A stretch of DNA of 64,000 nucleotides from JANNRA01 sp031401035 (GCA_031401035.1 JANNRA010000163.1:1-64000); one strand, 5' to 3'. Positions 22,849 through 32,391 are shown, counted from the first letter of the stretch. Translations and numbers: made by a program. The notes: generated by a model from the sequence alone, not told the origin.

Positions 22849-24047
22849 GTCAGGCCCCGCTCGCGCGCGAGATCCTGGCGCGGCAGGATGGCGGGCCGCT
22901 CGCTCGGCTGGCCTGGGTCGGCGCCGCCGTCGGCACCCTCGGGCTCGTGGCCTCGCTGCTGCTGGCCGGCGCGAACCCCGAGCGCTTCTACGCCGCCTGG
23001 CTCGTCGCCTATCTCTACGGTCTGAGCATTGCGCTCGGCTGCCTGTTCTTCACCCTGGTCGTCTTCCTCTGCCGGGCCGGCTGGAGCGTGGCCGTGCGCC
23101 GGGTGGCCGAGAACGCCATGGCGACGCTGCCGCTCTTCGCCGTCCTGTTCGTCCCCATCTGGATCGGGCGCCACGAGCTGTTCATCTGGACCGACGCCGC
23201 CGTCGTGGCGAAGAGCCCGATCCTGCTCGGCAAGCGTCCATACCTCAACGAGACCTTCTTTCTGATTCGCGCCGTCTTCTATTTCGTCGCCTGGAGCGGG
23301 CTCGCCGTGTACTTCTCGCGCCAATCGCAGCAACAGGATGCCAGTGGTGATGAGCGCATCACGCGCCGGCTGCAGCGGGTTGCCGCCCCGGGACTCCTCA
23401 TTTTTGCACTGACCCTCACCTTCGCCTCCGTCGACTGGCTCATGTCGATCGAGCCCGAGTGGTACTCGACCATGATCGGCGTCTATTACTTCACCGGGTC
23501 GGCCCTCGCCGCCTTCGCCTTCCTGATCATCGTCATCACGGCGATTCAGGCGCGTGGGCCGCTGCGCGGCGTGGTCACCGTCGAGCACATGCAGGACCTC
23601 GGCAAGCTGCTCTTCGGCTTCACCGTGTTCTGGGCCTACATCGCCTTTTCGCAGTACTTCCTCATCTGGTACGCGAACATTCCCGAGGAGACGGCGTACT
23701 ACATACACCGCGCGCACGGCTCCTGGGGGACGATCGGAACGGCCCTCATCGTCGGTCATTTCGTCGTGCCGTTCTTCTTTCTGATGTCGCGCGCCATCAA
23801 GCGCTCGGCGCCGCTGCTGGTCGGCGCCGCGCTGTGGCTGTTGGGCATGCACTTCATGGATCTCTACTGGTGCGTCATGCCGGTCTTTTCGCCGCATGGA
23901 GCGGAGCTGTACGCCCTGGACGCGACGACGATGATTGCCGTCGTCGGATTTGTCCTCGGCGCTTTCGGGTGGGCATCGAGCCGCCGCGCGCTGGTGCCGC
24001 TGGGTGACCCGCGCTTGGCGGAGTCCCTGGCGTTCGAGAACCTTTAG
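22845..24047 (+). CDS. ActF-like membrane subunit, second copy
   Basis: A 400-residue ActF paralog with about ten helices. Family stretches are LTFASVDWLMSIEPEWYST, FSQYFLIWYANIPEETAYYI and GALWLLGMHFMDLYWCVMPVF. The GTG start overlaps the ActD-like stop. In this operon there is no cytochrome ActE between ActD and ActF, whereas the first operon has it in exactly that place. The next gene, a cupredoxin-like protein, follows after 14 bp with a strong GAGGAG site. Confidence 0.9.
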   Translation: MSQAPLAREILARQDGGPLARLAWVGAAVGTLGLVASLLLAGANPERFYAAWLVAYLYGLSIALGCLFFTLVVFLCRAGWSVAVRRVAENAMATLPLFAVLFVPIWIGRHELFIWTDAAVVAKSPILLGKRPYLNETFFLIRAVFYFVAWSGLAVYFSRQSQQQDASGDERITRRLQRVAAPGLLIFALTLTFASVDWLMSIEPEWYSTMIGVYYFTGSALAAFAFLIIVITAIQARGPLRGVVTVEHMQDLGKLLFGFTVFWAYIAFSQYFLIWYANIPEETAYYIHRAHGSWGTIGTALIVGHFVVPFFFLMSRAIKRSAPLLVGAALWLLGMHFMDLYWCVMPVFSPHGAELYALDATTMIAVVGFVLGAFGWASSRRALVPLGDPRLAESLAFENL

Positions 24048-24061
24048 ATAGAGGAGAAATC

Positions 24062-24793
24062 ATGCGTCGTGGCACGAAGATCGAGATCATCGCCGCCGCC
24101 CTGGCGGCCATCTGCGTGTGCGGAACGGTCGCGTCGGCCGCCACCGTCTCCGGGACGGTCACCTTCGACGGCAAGCCGCCGAACCTGAAGCCGCTGTCCA
24201 TGGACGCGGATCCGGTCTGCGCCGCCAAGCATAAGGCGCCGGTGCCGAACGAAATGTTGGTGCTCGGCGCCGGCGGCACCACCATGGGCAATATCTTGGT
24301 GCGCGTCGTCAAGGGCTTGCCGGAAGGCAAGACCTACCCGCCGCCCAAGGATCCGGTGGTCATGGATCAGAACGGCTGCGTGTACCAGCCGCGCGTGTTC
24401 GTGTTGCAGGCCGGACAGCCGCTCAAGATGCTCAACTCGGACGGCGTCCTGCACAACGTGCACGCCCTGCCCAAGGTCAACCCTCCATTCAACATGGCCA
24501 TGCCGCCGACCCGCAAGGAGGCCGAGCACGTCTTCGCGAAAGCTGAGGAGCCGTTCCAGATCAAGTGCGACGTGCACCCGTGGATGACGGCGTACGCGAT
24601 GGTCGTCACCAATCCCTTCTACGCCGTCACCAAGGACGACGGGAAGTTCAGCATCGCAGATCTGCCGGCGGGGACGTACGAGATCGAAGCCTGGCAGGAA
24701 AAGCTCGGCAAGCAGACCGGGTCGGTCACCGTCGCCGAGGGCGACACCAAGACGGTGGATTTCAAGTTCAGCCCGCCGGGCGGAGCCAAATAG
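24062..24793 (+). CDS. Cupredoxin-like periplasmic protein with carboxypeptidase-regulatory-like end
   Basis: A 243-residue secreted protein, probably a periplasmic copper electron carrier. A signal peptide ends near SAAATVSG. The cupredoxin-type ligands are visible: H131/H134 in LHNVHALP, and C169, H172 and M175 in IKCDVHPWM. The last 60 residues (KDDGKFSIADLPAGTYEIEAW) look like a carboxypeptidase-regulatory-like beta fold. The gene has a strong GAGGAG site 6 bases before ATG. Its place between the ACIII membrane subunits and oxidase subunit I suggests that it shuttles electrons where a cytochrome would otherwise do so (inference). Confidence 0.78.
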   Translation: MRRGTKIEIIAAALAAICVCGTVASAATVSGTVTFDGKPPNLKPLSMDADPVCAAKHKAPVPNEMLVLGAGGTTMGNILVRVVKGLPEGKTYPPPKDPVVMDQNGCVYQPRVFVLQAGQPLKMLNSDGVLHNVHALPKVNPPFNMAMPPTRKEAEHVFAKAEEPFQIKCDVHPWMTAYAMVVTNPFYAVTKDDGKFSIADLPAGTYEIEAWQEKLGKQTGSVTVAEGDTKTVDFKFSPPGGAK

Positions 24794-24821
24794 CCCCATC
24801 CCCCGGAAGAGGAGCGCGTTC

Positions 24822-26594
24822 ATGGTCGGACAACACCAGGGTGGGCAGACGGCAAAGGCGGCGCCGCATGCTGCCCACCCGACGCATCACGAGGAGCTCG
24901 GCTTCTGGAGCAGGTACGTCTTCTCGACTGATCACAAGGTCATCGGCATCCAGTACACCGTCACCGGTCTGCTCTTCCTGTTTTTCGGCTTCTGCCTGAT
25001 GATGGTCCTGCGCTGGCAGCTCGCTTATCCGGGTATGCCGATTCCGCTGATCGGCTCCTGGCTTGGCGACGCGCGCGCCCCGGGCGGGGTGATGCTGCCC
25101 GAGTTCTACAATGAACTCGGCGCGATGCATGGCACCATCATGGTCTTCCTGGGCGTCGTGCCGATCGGTGTCGGCGGCTTCGGCAACTTCGTCCTGCCGC
25201 TAATGATCGGCGCCGGCGACATGGCGTTTCCGCGCATCAACATGTGGAGCTACCAGCTGTTCCTGCTCGGCGGCCTGGTGATGCTGGGGAGCTTCCTCCT
25301 GCCTGGCGGTGCCGCGCAGTCGGGGTGGACGTCGTACGCGCCCCTGGCCATCATCAGTCCGGGACAGACGGCGTGGGGGTTCGGCATGGTGCTGATCATC
25401 ACCTCGTCGCTGTTCGGTGCGCTGAACTTCATCACCACGACGATCCAGCTGCGCGCCAAGGGGATGAGCTTCTGGCGTTTCCCGATCTTCGTCTGGGCGC
25501 AGTTCGTGACCGCCTTTCTGCTCCTGCTGGCCTTCCCGCCGCTGGAGGCCGCCACCGTCATGCAGCTCATGGATCGTCTCGCCGGCACCAGCTTCTTCCT
25601 GCCCGCCGGTCTGGTGGTGAGCGGCCAACAGATGCTCAACTCGGGCGGTGGGAATCCGCTCCTCTGGCAGCACCTGTTCTGGTTTTTGGCGCACCCCGAG
25701 GTGTACGTGCTCATCCTGCCGGCCCTGGGCATCGTCGCCGAGGTCATCGCCAACAACACCCGCAAACCCCTCTGGGGCTACAACGCCATAGTCTACTCGC
25801 TGTTCTTCCTCGGCTTCATGTCGTTCATCGTCTGGGCGCACCACATGTTCATCACCGGCATGGGCAGCGGCATGGCGACGTTTTTCCAGACGACCACCAT
25901 GATCATCTCGATTCCCTCAGTCGTCATTCTCGCATCGCTGTTGCTCTCACTGTGGGGCGGCTCGATTCGCTTCAACACCCCGATGTTGTTTGCGCTCGCC
26001 TTCTTGCCGATGTTCGGCATCGGCGGGCTGACCGGGCTGCCGCTCGGCCTGAGCGCCCCCGACATTCATCTGCACGACACGTATTACGTCATCGCGCACT
26101 TCCACTACGTCGTCGCGCCGGGAACCATCTTCGCGTTCTTCGCCGGACTGTACTTCTGGTACCCGAAGGCCACCGGCCGGCGGATGAACGAGACCCTTGG
26201 CAAGCTGCACTTCTGGGGCTCGCTGATATTCATGAACGGCGTCTTCCTGCCGATGTTCTGGATCGGCTTGGCCGGCGTATCGCGGCGCCTCTACGATGGC
26301 GGCGCCACCTATGATTTCGGTCCAGAGGTGGCCTGGTTGACGGCCTTCAGCTCATGGTCGGTCTGGCTCCTGGGGCTCAGTCAGCTCCCCTTCATCGTCA
26401 ATTTCTTCTGGAGCCTGCGCCACGGCGACGTCGTCGACCGTAATCCGTGGCAGTCGACGACGCTGGAGTGGCAGGCTCCGTCGCCGCCCCCGCATGGCAA
26501 TTTTGACCGCACCCCGGTCGTCTACCGCGGTCCGTACGACTACAGTCTTCCGGGGCACGCGGTGGACTTCGTGCCGCAGACGCAGGAGTCGTGA
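24822..26594 (+). CDS. coxA: Cytochrome c oxidase subunit I, A1 type
   Basis: Catalytic heme-copper subunit of the second oxidase, 590 residues. Ligand motifs are MHGTIMVFLGVVP, FWFLAHPEVYVLILPALG, WAHHMFITGM and HDTYYVIAHFHYV. H291-P-E293-V-Y295 keeps the D-channel glutamate, so this is an A1-type enzyme, in contrast to the A2-type subunit at 16013-17677. An N-terminal extension rich in His and Ala precedes the first helix. A GGAAGAGG site lies before the ATG. The subunit III gene follows 3 bp after the stop, while subunit II is at the far end of this operon. Confidence 0.95.
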   Translation: MVGQHQGGQTAKAAPHAAHPTHHEELGFWSRYVFSTDHKVIGIQYTVTGLLFLFFGFCLMMVLRWQLAYPGMPIPLIGSWLGDARAPGGVMLPEFYNELGAMHGTIMVFLGVVPIGVGGFGNFVLPLMIGAGDMAFPRINMWSYQLFLLGGLVMLGSFLLPGGAAQSGWTSYAPLAIISPGQTAWGFGMVLIITSSLFGALNFITTTIQLRAKGMSFWRFPIFVWAQFVTAFLLLLAFPPLEAATVMQLMDRLAGTSFFLPAGLVVSGQQMLNSGGGNPLLWQHLFWFLAHPEVYVLILPALGIVAEVIANNTRKPLWGYNAIVYSLFFLGFMSFIVWAHHMFITGMGSGMATFFQTTTMIISIPSVVILASLLLSLWGGSIRFNTPMLFALAFLPMFGIGGLTGLPLGLSAPDIHLHDTYYVIAHFHYVVAPGTIFAFFAGLYFWYPKATGRRMNETLGKLHFWGSLIFMNGVFLPMFWIGLAGVSRRLYDGGATYDFGPEVAWLTAFSSWSVWLLGLSQLPFIVNFFWSLRHGDVVDRNPWQSTTLEWQAPSPPPHGNFDRTPVVYRGPYDYSLPGHAVDFVPQTQES

Positions 26595-26597
26595 GTG

Positions 26598-27197
<600 letters not shown>

Positions 27198-27207
27198 GGG
27201 CGTGACG

Positions 27208-27510
27208 ATGGAAAGCAACCACGCGATAGACATCGACCGGACGGTGCGCGGCTTCATGGTCGTGTTCGTCTCGCTGTTGGCGCTGACGGTAGTCTCGGTC
27301 GGCGTCTCCTATCTCCATTTGGAGGAGCGCGAGGCGGTCGCCGTGGCGATGGCGGTCGCCACTTTCAAGGCGAGCCTGGTGGTGCTGTTCTTCATGCGCC
27401 TGCTCTCCGAAACCAAGGTGATCTTCCTGGTGTTGGGCGTCACGGTGCTGTTCTTCCTGGTGCTGTTGATCCTGCCGCTGCTGACCACCATGGACCGGAT
27501 TGGTCTCTAG
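27208..27510 (+). CDS. coxD: Cytochrome c oxidase subunit IV-like protein, second copy
   Basis: A 100-residue protein with three hydrophobic helices and the subunit IV pattern AVATFKASLVVLFFMRLLSE, matching CoxD of the first operon. It starts at the ATG after GTGACG. It is a small non-catalytic stabiliser of the oxidase core. Ends with TAG. Confidence 0.82.
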   Translation: MESNHAIDIDRTVRGFMVVFVSLLALTVVSVGVSYLHLEEREAVAVAMAVATFKASLVVLFFMRLLSETKVIFLVLGVTVLFFLVLLILPLLTTMDRIGL

Positions 27511-27528
27511 GCGGCCAGGCGGGGTGCC

Positions 27529-27735
27529 ATGGGCCTTAAGAATATCCACCTGCTCTTCATCGCCATGGCGGTGACGCTGTCGGTGGCGTTCGGTGCGTGG
27601 TGTGTCTGGATGTTCGGTGCCGAGGGGCGCTGGGGCTATCTAGTGGGCGGCATCACGTCGTTCGTGGCGGGGTTGGGACTGATCGGGTACGGAAACTGGT
27701 TTCTCAGCATGCGCAAGGGGATACCCAACTCATGA
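27529..27735 (+). CDS. Small two-helix membrane protein of the second oxidase operon
   Basis: A 68-residue protein with two hydrophobic segments (about 8-30 and 36-58) and the stretch YLVGGITSFVAGLGLIGYG. I do not recognise a named family. Its place between subunit IV and subunit II, tightly spaced in the operon, suggests an oxidase accessory subunit or assembly factor. The end overlaps the next small gene by ATGA. Confidence 0.65.
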   Translation: MGLKNIHLLFIAMAVTLSVAFGAWCVWMFGAEGRWGYLVGGITSFVAGLGLIGYGNWFLSMRKGIPNS

Positions 27736-28010
27736 GCCGAGTCGATCGCCTGCTGACGTCGGGTGCGGCGGCGTGCGGCGCATTCTTCGCCGCGGTGGCG
27801 CCGGCCGCCGCGTGCTCGGTCTGTTTCGGCGATCCGAACGCGCCGATGACCAAGAGCGTGGAGATGGGCGTGTGGTTTCTCCTCGGCACCGTCCTCCTCG
27901 TCGAGGCGGCCTTCGGCATCTTCTTTTTCGTCTATCTGCGCCGGCGGGTGCGCAACGTCCGCGATCCGATGCCCCACCCGATGCTGCGGTTGGTGAAGAA
28001 AGAGGCCTAG
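27732..28010 (+). CDS. Small secreted/membrane protein with ACSVCFGDP motif
   Basis: A 92-residue protein with an N-terminal signal-like segment ending in APAAA, then CSVCFGDPNAPMTKS and one strong helix (about 47-70) followed by basic residues. The CxxC pair right after the signal peptide would face the periplasm and could bind copper or take part in thiol exchange for CuA assembly (inference). I recall similar proteins next to coxB in other genomes. It abuts coxB directly, with no gap. Confidence 0.68.
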   Translation: MSRVDRLLTSGAAACGAFFAAVAPAAACSVCFGDPNAPMTKSVEMGVWFLLGTVLLVEAAFGIFFFVYLRRRVRNVRDPMPHPMLRLVKKEA

Positions 28011-28817
28011 ATGATCCAGCGAATTCTCAATCTGCCTCCCCTGGCGTCCGCACATGGGGGGGCGATCGACGACCTGACGTTCTACGTCCACATCCTCATG
28101 GCGGTGCTCTTCGTCGGGTGGAGCACCTATTTCGTCATCGCCCTGGTGCGCTTTCGCGCTGCGCGCAACCCGCAGGCCAATCCCGACGGGGTGAAGAACC
28201 ACTACTCGACCTACGTCGAGGTTGGCGTCATCGTCGCCGAGGCGGTTCTGCTGATCGGCTTCTCGGTGCCGTTGTGGGCCCAACGGGTCGACGACTTTCC
28301 CGATCCGGCGGACGCGACGGTGGTGCGCGTGGTCGGCCAGCAGTTCGCGTGGAACATCCACTATCCCGGTCCGGACGGGAAGTTCGGCGCGACATCTCCC
28401 GCGCTGGTCGATGGCCAGTCGAACCCGGTCGGGCTCGATCGCAAGGACCAGACGGCGGCCGACGACGTCGTCACCGTCAACCAGCTCCACCTGCCGGTCA
28501 ACAAGCCGGTCATCGTCCACGTATCGAGTCTCGACGTCATCCACAGCTTCGGGCTGCAGGAGATGCGCGTCAAGCAGGATGTGATTCCCGGGATGTCGAC
28601 GCCGCTGTGGTTCGTGCCGACCGTCACCACCGACGAGATGCGGACGCGCTTGGGCAACGCTGAATGGAACTACGAGATCTCCTGCGCCCAGCTCTGCGGC
28701 CTCGGTCACTACCGGATGCGCGGTTTTGTCACCATTGATACCGCGGAGCAGTTCCAGACGTGGATGGAGGCCGAGGCGAAGAAGCAGGGCGGCGCCGAGG
28801 AGGATATCTGGGGGTGA
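28011..28817 (+). CDS. coxB: Cytochrome c oxidase subunit II (no fused cytochrome), second copy
   Basis: CuA-bearing subunit of the A1-type oxidase, 268 residues. Two N-terminal helices (about 25-48 and 70-92) precede the CuA domain with ligands C225, C229, H233 and M236 in CAQLCGLGHYRM. There is no CxxCH, so electrons must come from a separate carrier such as the cupredoxin upstream or a cytochrome c. Before the CuA half there is an insertion of about 25 residues after NIHYPGPDGKFG. The protein ends in EEDIWG. It is the last gene of the operon and is convergent with the radical SAM gene 9 bp away. Confidence 0.93.
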   Translation: MIQRILNLPPLASAHGGAIDDLTFYVHILMAVLFVGWSTYFVIALVRFRAARNPQANPDGVKNHYSTYVEVGVIVAEAVLLIGFSVPLWAQRVDDFPDPADATVVRVVGQQFAWNIHYPGPDGKFGATSPALVDGQSNPVGLDRKDQTAADDVVTVNQLHLPVNKPVIVHVSSLDVIHSFGLQEMRVKQDVIPGMSTPLWFVPTVTTDEMRTRLGNAEWNYEISCAQLCGLGHYRMRGFVTIDTAEQFQTWMEAEAKKQGGAEEDIWG

Positions 28818-28826
28818 AGGGCGGCG

Positions 28827-30125
28827 CTACTTGCGGCCGAAGAGCTTGGGCGTCGGCATCTTGGCGCGGATCTCGGCGAGGATCGCGACCGTGACGCGCG
28901 GCAGGCCGTTCTCACTGCAGTAGGCCTCGACCCGGCGGCTGACCATGCCGCGCACGAACGCCGGGATCTGCTTCATGTGCTCCTCGGCAGCCGGCTCCCA
29001 GGCGAGCCGCCGCGGCGTCTCGACGCCGTACTCGAGGGCCGGCGCCGGCAGGCGCAGCGTTCCCGGTGTGTGCGTACACAGCGGGTCCTCGGCCATGACG
29101 TCGCCGGTCATGCCGAAGGCGCGCGCCCGACAGCCGCCGCAGCCAGGCGCGAGTTCGCAGGCGCCGCACTTGCCGCCGAGGGCGGTGCGCTGGCGGATGC
29201 GGGTGAACACCTCCGAGTCGTCCCAGATGTCGCGCAGGCTCGACGTCGTGAGGTTGCCGCCGAAGAGCGGCAGGTACGGACACGGGGTCACGTCGCCGTT
29301 CGGCCGGATGCCGAGGTAGTGCGTTCCGGCCGGGCATCCTCCGGCGCCCCCGGTGTAGCTCTTGAGGAATGGCGAGGTCGGATCCTGCTCGGCGAGCACG
29401 CGAACATAGTGGGGCGCGCACTTGGCATTCACCAGCATACGGCCGGCGAACTTGCGTTGGATGGTGAAGAGCTCGGCCAGGACACGGTCGTAGTCGGCGG
29501 CGTCGAGGTCGGACACGTGCGCGCCGCGTCCGGTCGGAACGAGGAAGTAGAGGTTCCACACGGTCGCGCCGAGCACCGCGGCGGCGAACTCGGCGAGGGC
29601 GCCGAGCTCGCCGACGTTGTGCCGCGCCACGGTGGTCTGGACGATGAAGGGCAGGCGGGCGCGCGCCAGGATGCCGGCGCCGTCGACGGTGTTCTGCCAG
29701 GCTCCGCGCACGCCGCGAAACGCGTCGTGGCGCTCGGCGTCGAGGGCGTCGAGGGAGAGCGACATGCCACGCGCCCCCTCCCGTTGCAGGATCTCCGCCA
29801 GGTTCTGGGTGATCCGCACGCCGTTGGTGCCGATCACCACCCACAGCCCCTTGCTCGCCGAGTAGCGGACGATGTCGATGATGTCGCGGCGCAGCAGGGG
29901 CTCGCCGCCGGTGAGGATGAGCAGACACTCGGGCGCGAAGGCGGCCACCTCGTCGATCACCCGCAGACAGCCGGCGGTGGGCAACTCGCGGCGGTCGGCA
30001 AAGGCGTCGGTGTGCACCTCGGGACGCGGGCCGGCGTCGAGATAGCAGTGCTCGCAGGTCAGGTTGCAGCGATACGTCAGGTTCCAGGAGATGACGTATG
30101 GCTGCTCGAACGCCGGTGCGGTCAT
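28827..30125 (-). CDS. Radical SAM/SPASM protein with C-terminal PCP_red-like domain
   Basis: A 432-residue radical S-adenosylmethionine enzyme. The 4Fe-4S motif is C20, C24 and C27 in CNLTCEHCY near the N-terminus; a SPASM-type auxiliary cluster region follows (CPAGTHYLGIRPNGDVTPCP and CGACELAPGCGGCRARAFG). The overall pattern resembles the AhbC/AhbD/NirJ group that modifies tetrapyrroles. Residues about 378-425 (WEPAAEEHMKQIPAFVRG and onward) match the PCP_red domain known from the C-terminus of ChlB/BchB. It is the last gene of the long minus-strand operon. Substrate unknown; a role in heme or cytochrome maturation is inference. Confidence 0.85.
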   Translation of the reverse strand: MTAPAFEQPYVISWNLTYRCNLTCEHCYLDAGPRPEVHTDAFADRRELPTAGCLRVIDEVAAFAPECLLILTGGEPLLRRDIIDIVRYSASKGLWVVIGTNGVRITQNLAEILQREGARGMSLSLDALDAERHDAFRGVRGAWQNTVDGAGILARARLPFIVQTTVARHNVGELGALAEFAAAVLGATVWNLYFLVPTGRGAHVSDLDAADYDRVLAELFTIQRKFAGRMLVNAKCAPHYVRVLAEQDPTSPFLKSYTGGAGGCPAGTHYLGIRPNGDVTPCPYLPLFGGNLTTSSLRDIWDDSEVFTRIRQRTALGGKCGACELAPGCGGCRARAFGMTGDVMAEDPLCTHTPGTLRLPAPALEYGVETPRRLAWEPAAEEHMKQIPAFVRGMVSRRVEAYCSENGLPRVTVAILAEIRAKMPTPKLFGRK

Positions 30126-30126
30126 G

Positions 30127-30576
30127 TCACATCCCGAAGAATACCTTGGCGCGCTCGAGCACCTGCTCGTCGACCTCGCTAAAGCCCTGCTCGCGCGCGT
30201 AGCGATCGATCCCGGCGCGCGCCATCGGACGGACGAACTCGGGCATCTTCTCCAGGCGCACCAGCGCCCCACCAGTCCACACGAGATCCGCACCCGCCTC
30301 CGCCTGCGGCGAGGCGATCGCGAGATCCCCCGCCTCGGCCTGTCGCGACGGGGCGATCATGCCCGGGAAGGGGCACTTCGATTCGCTCGCCTGGCCCCCC
30401 GGACCGATCTGCACACCGAGCGATTGCACGAGCTGGGTCTCGAACGGATTGGTCAGCATGGCGATGCGATGGGCGCATTCGGGGCATTCGTAGACGACGC
30501 TGAGGGCGCCGCGCTCCGGCGGCGCCACCTCGAGCAACTTCATCGGCTGATCGCAGAGCACGCACAAGAATTTCAT
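30127..30576 (-). CDS. Zinc-ribbon protein with C-terminal PCP_red-like domain
   Basis: A 149-residue protein. Two CxxC pairs, C5/C8 (CVLC) and C31/C34 (CPEC), form a likely zinc or Fe-S ribbon. The C-terminal part WTGGALVRLEKMPEFVRPMA and the following YAREQGFSEV match the PCP_red pattern. It overlaps the Mrp-type ATPase gene by four bases upstream (ATGA) and is followed 1 bp later by the radical SAM gene, so the three are probably co-translated. Function unknown. Confidence 0.8.
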   Translation of the reverse strand: MKFLCVLCDQPMKLLEVAPPERGALSVVYECPECAHRIAMLTNPFETQLVQSLGVQIGPGGQASESKCPFPGMIAPSRQAEAGDLAIASPQAEAGADLVWTGGALVRLEKMPEFVRPMARAGIDRYAREQGFSEVDEQVLERAKVFFGM

Positions 30577-31442
30577 CGGACCTCCAGAGCGGCGTGGATC
30601 GCCTCAGCAACCTGGCGGATCGCGCGCCAGGTCGGGCTCGCCTCGTCGACGCGCAACAGCTCGCCACGGTCGCAGGCCGCGGCGAGCACCGGATCGTAGG
30701 GGACGCTTCCGAGGCATGGCGCCCCCACCTCGAGCGCCGGCCCGGGCGGGAACAGCGGCTGCAGAGACTGACAGCCGCCGCACAGATACCCATTCATGTT
30801 CTCGACGTAGCCGAGGACGCGGTTCGGCACCTGGCGCAGCGCCGCCGCCGAGCGCGCCACGACCCCGCGCGACAACGCCGAAGGCGTCGTCACCAGCACC
30901 AGCGCGGTCTGCGGACCGAGGAACTCAGCGTACTGGACGGTGCGCTCCGCGCCGGGAGGCAGATCGATGAGCAAAAAGTCGAGGCTGCCCCAGGCGATGC
31001 CGGCCAGCAGGTCGCCGAGCAACGCGAACTCGCGCGTCGCGCGCCAGACGTAGGAATCGCCCACGGCGACGCTGTCGAACTCGAGGGATTGCGGCTCCGG
31101 GATCGCCAGGCCCATCGAGACGACGCCGATCCCGGCGGCGCTGCGCGGCATGATCGCGCCGTGTTCACCTGGGAGCATCGGCACGCCGGCGAGGCCGGCG
31201 AGGCGTGCCTGACAGGGGCCGTTGAGATCGGCATCGAGAATGGCGACCGTTGCGCCCGCGGCGCGCAGGGCGCCTGCCAGCTGCATGGTGACGGTGCTCT
31301 TGCCGACGCCTCCCTTGCCCGAACCGATGGCGACGCGGTGGCGCACGCCGGCCAGCCCCGCCGCGATCTGCGCCTGTTTGGCCGTCACCTGACCGATGAC
31401 GTCAGAGCCGCCGTCGCCCTGGATATCGAAGTATCCTTTCAC
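30573..31442 (-). CDS. Mrp/NBP35-family ATPase (Fe-S carrier type)
   Basis: A 289-residue P-loop ATPase of the Mrp/ApbC family, known to carry and insert Fe-S clusters. The deviant Walker A motif GSGKGGVGKST is at residues 40-50, the Walker B DLPPG is in the middle and a CGGC pair that can bridge a cluster between monomers lies in the C-terminal third (NGYLCGGCQSL). In this operon it could supply Fe-S clusters to the ActB-like subunit or the radical SAM protein (inference). It overlaps the zinc-ribbon gene. Confidence 0.88.
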   Translation of the reverse strand: MKGYFDIQGDGGSDVIGQVTAKQAQIAAGLAGVRHRVAIGSGKGGVGKSTVTMQLAGALRAAGATVAILDADLNGPCQARLAGLAGVPMLPGEHGAIMPRSAAGIGVVSMGLAIPEPQSLEFDSVAVGDSYVWRATREFALLGDLLAGIAWGSLDFLLIDLPPGAERTVQYAEFLGPQTALVLVTTPSALSRGVVARSAAALRQVPNRVLGYVENMNGYLCGGCQSLQPLFPPGPALEVGAPCLGSVPYDPVLAAACDRGELLRVDEASPTWRAIRQVAEAIHAALEVR

Positions 31443-31527
31443 CGCTTCACCAACGCCATCCTTGGCGCTCCTGGCCGTTCATCCCGGCTGCCCCCCTGGT
31501 TCGGCTGCATGTCTTCGGCATCGGGAC

Positions 31528-32370
31528 TCAGAGATCCGAAAAATCCGCCGCATAGCCGACGTACTCCGTCGCCGCCCGGAAGCCCAACGCCGTCAGCCCG
31601 GCGAAAGGGATCTCCGCCTCGCTGAGCTTCGGGATCCGCAGTGGACCGCCAGACCGAACATAGAGGGCACTGACCAGCAGCGGCAAGAGCTCGGGCCGGG
31701 CGCCGCCGAGGGCGACGATGTCGACGCCCCGCGAGCGGGTACGAGCGAGGAGATACGCCTCGACGCGGGCATCAGAGGCGACGGCGAGACCGGCGATCTG
31801 GCCGCTGCGATTTTGCAGCGTCTGCAGGGAGCGCTCCCAGGCGCGCGGCGGATTGCCGGCGAGATCGATGGCGCTGCCGAGCAACTCCTCCAGGGAGGCC
31901 TCGCACACCAGCGCGGTCGCTGATGCCGGCGCCTCGGGCTCGGTGTCCATGACGAAGTCCACATAGCGGCTGGCGGCCGTGAAACCGCAGCGCTCGAAGA
32001 AGCGGCACACCCCGACCGAGGCGGCGCGCACCTCGACCAGCAAGCGCGGCGGCCCGAGAATCTGCACCTTGCGGCGCATCGAATCGAGCAGATGACGGCC
32101 ATGTCCCTGGCGCTCGTGGCCGGGCTTCACGGCGAGGCGATGGATGAGATAGGCCTCGTCGCGCTTGGCACCCAGCAGCACCGCGATCGGTTCCGCGCCA
32201 GAGGTCGCCAGCATGCAACTCGACGTCCACAGATTGAGCTCGCGCGCGTCGCGCTTGAAATCGTCGAGGTCCAAGGCCTGGGCGGCGCCGAAGTGCGGCC
32301 CCCAGCATGCCGCGAACGCATCGACCAGCAGCGGCAGATCGTCCGTACGGCAGAACCGATAGCCTGGCAC
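31528..32370 (-). CDS. GNAT-family N-acetyltransferase
   Basis: A 280-residue protein whose first half is a GNAT domain: YLIHRLAVKPGHERQGHGRH contains the acetyl-CoA-binding R/Q-x-x-G-x-G pattern, and the following FFERCGFTAASRYVDF is the usual end of the fold. The second half, with a repeat of weak GNAT character, has no motif I can name. It lies between the Mrp-type ATPase and the UspA protein in the minus-strand operon, suggesting a regulatory acetylation role linked to stress or respiration (inference). Confidence 0.78.
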   Translation of the reverse strand: MPGYRFCRTDDLPLLVDAFAACWGPHFGAAQALDLDDFKRDARELNLWTSSCMLATSGAEPIAVLLGAKRDEAYLIHRLAVKPGHERQGHGRHLLDSMRRKVQILGPPRLLVEVRAASVGVCRFFERCGFTAASRYVDFVMDTEPEAPASATALVCEASLEELLGSAIDLAGNPPRAWERSLQTLQNRSGQIAGLAVASDARVEAYLLARTRSRGVDIVALGGARPELLPLLVSALYVRSGGPLRIPKLSEAEIPFAGLTALGFRAATEYVGYAADFSDL

Positions 32371-32391
32371 CGGATGTCGCCGCCTCCCCCG

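Noticed and set aside
28818..28826. Bidirectional terminator between the convergent CoxB and radical SAM genes
   Set aside because: Only 9 bp separate the stops and no hairpin or T-tract is visible; transcripts may overlap.
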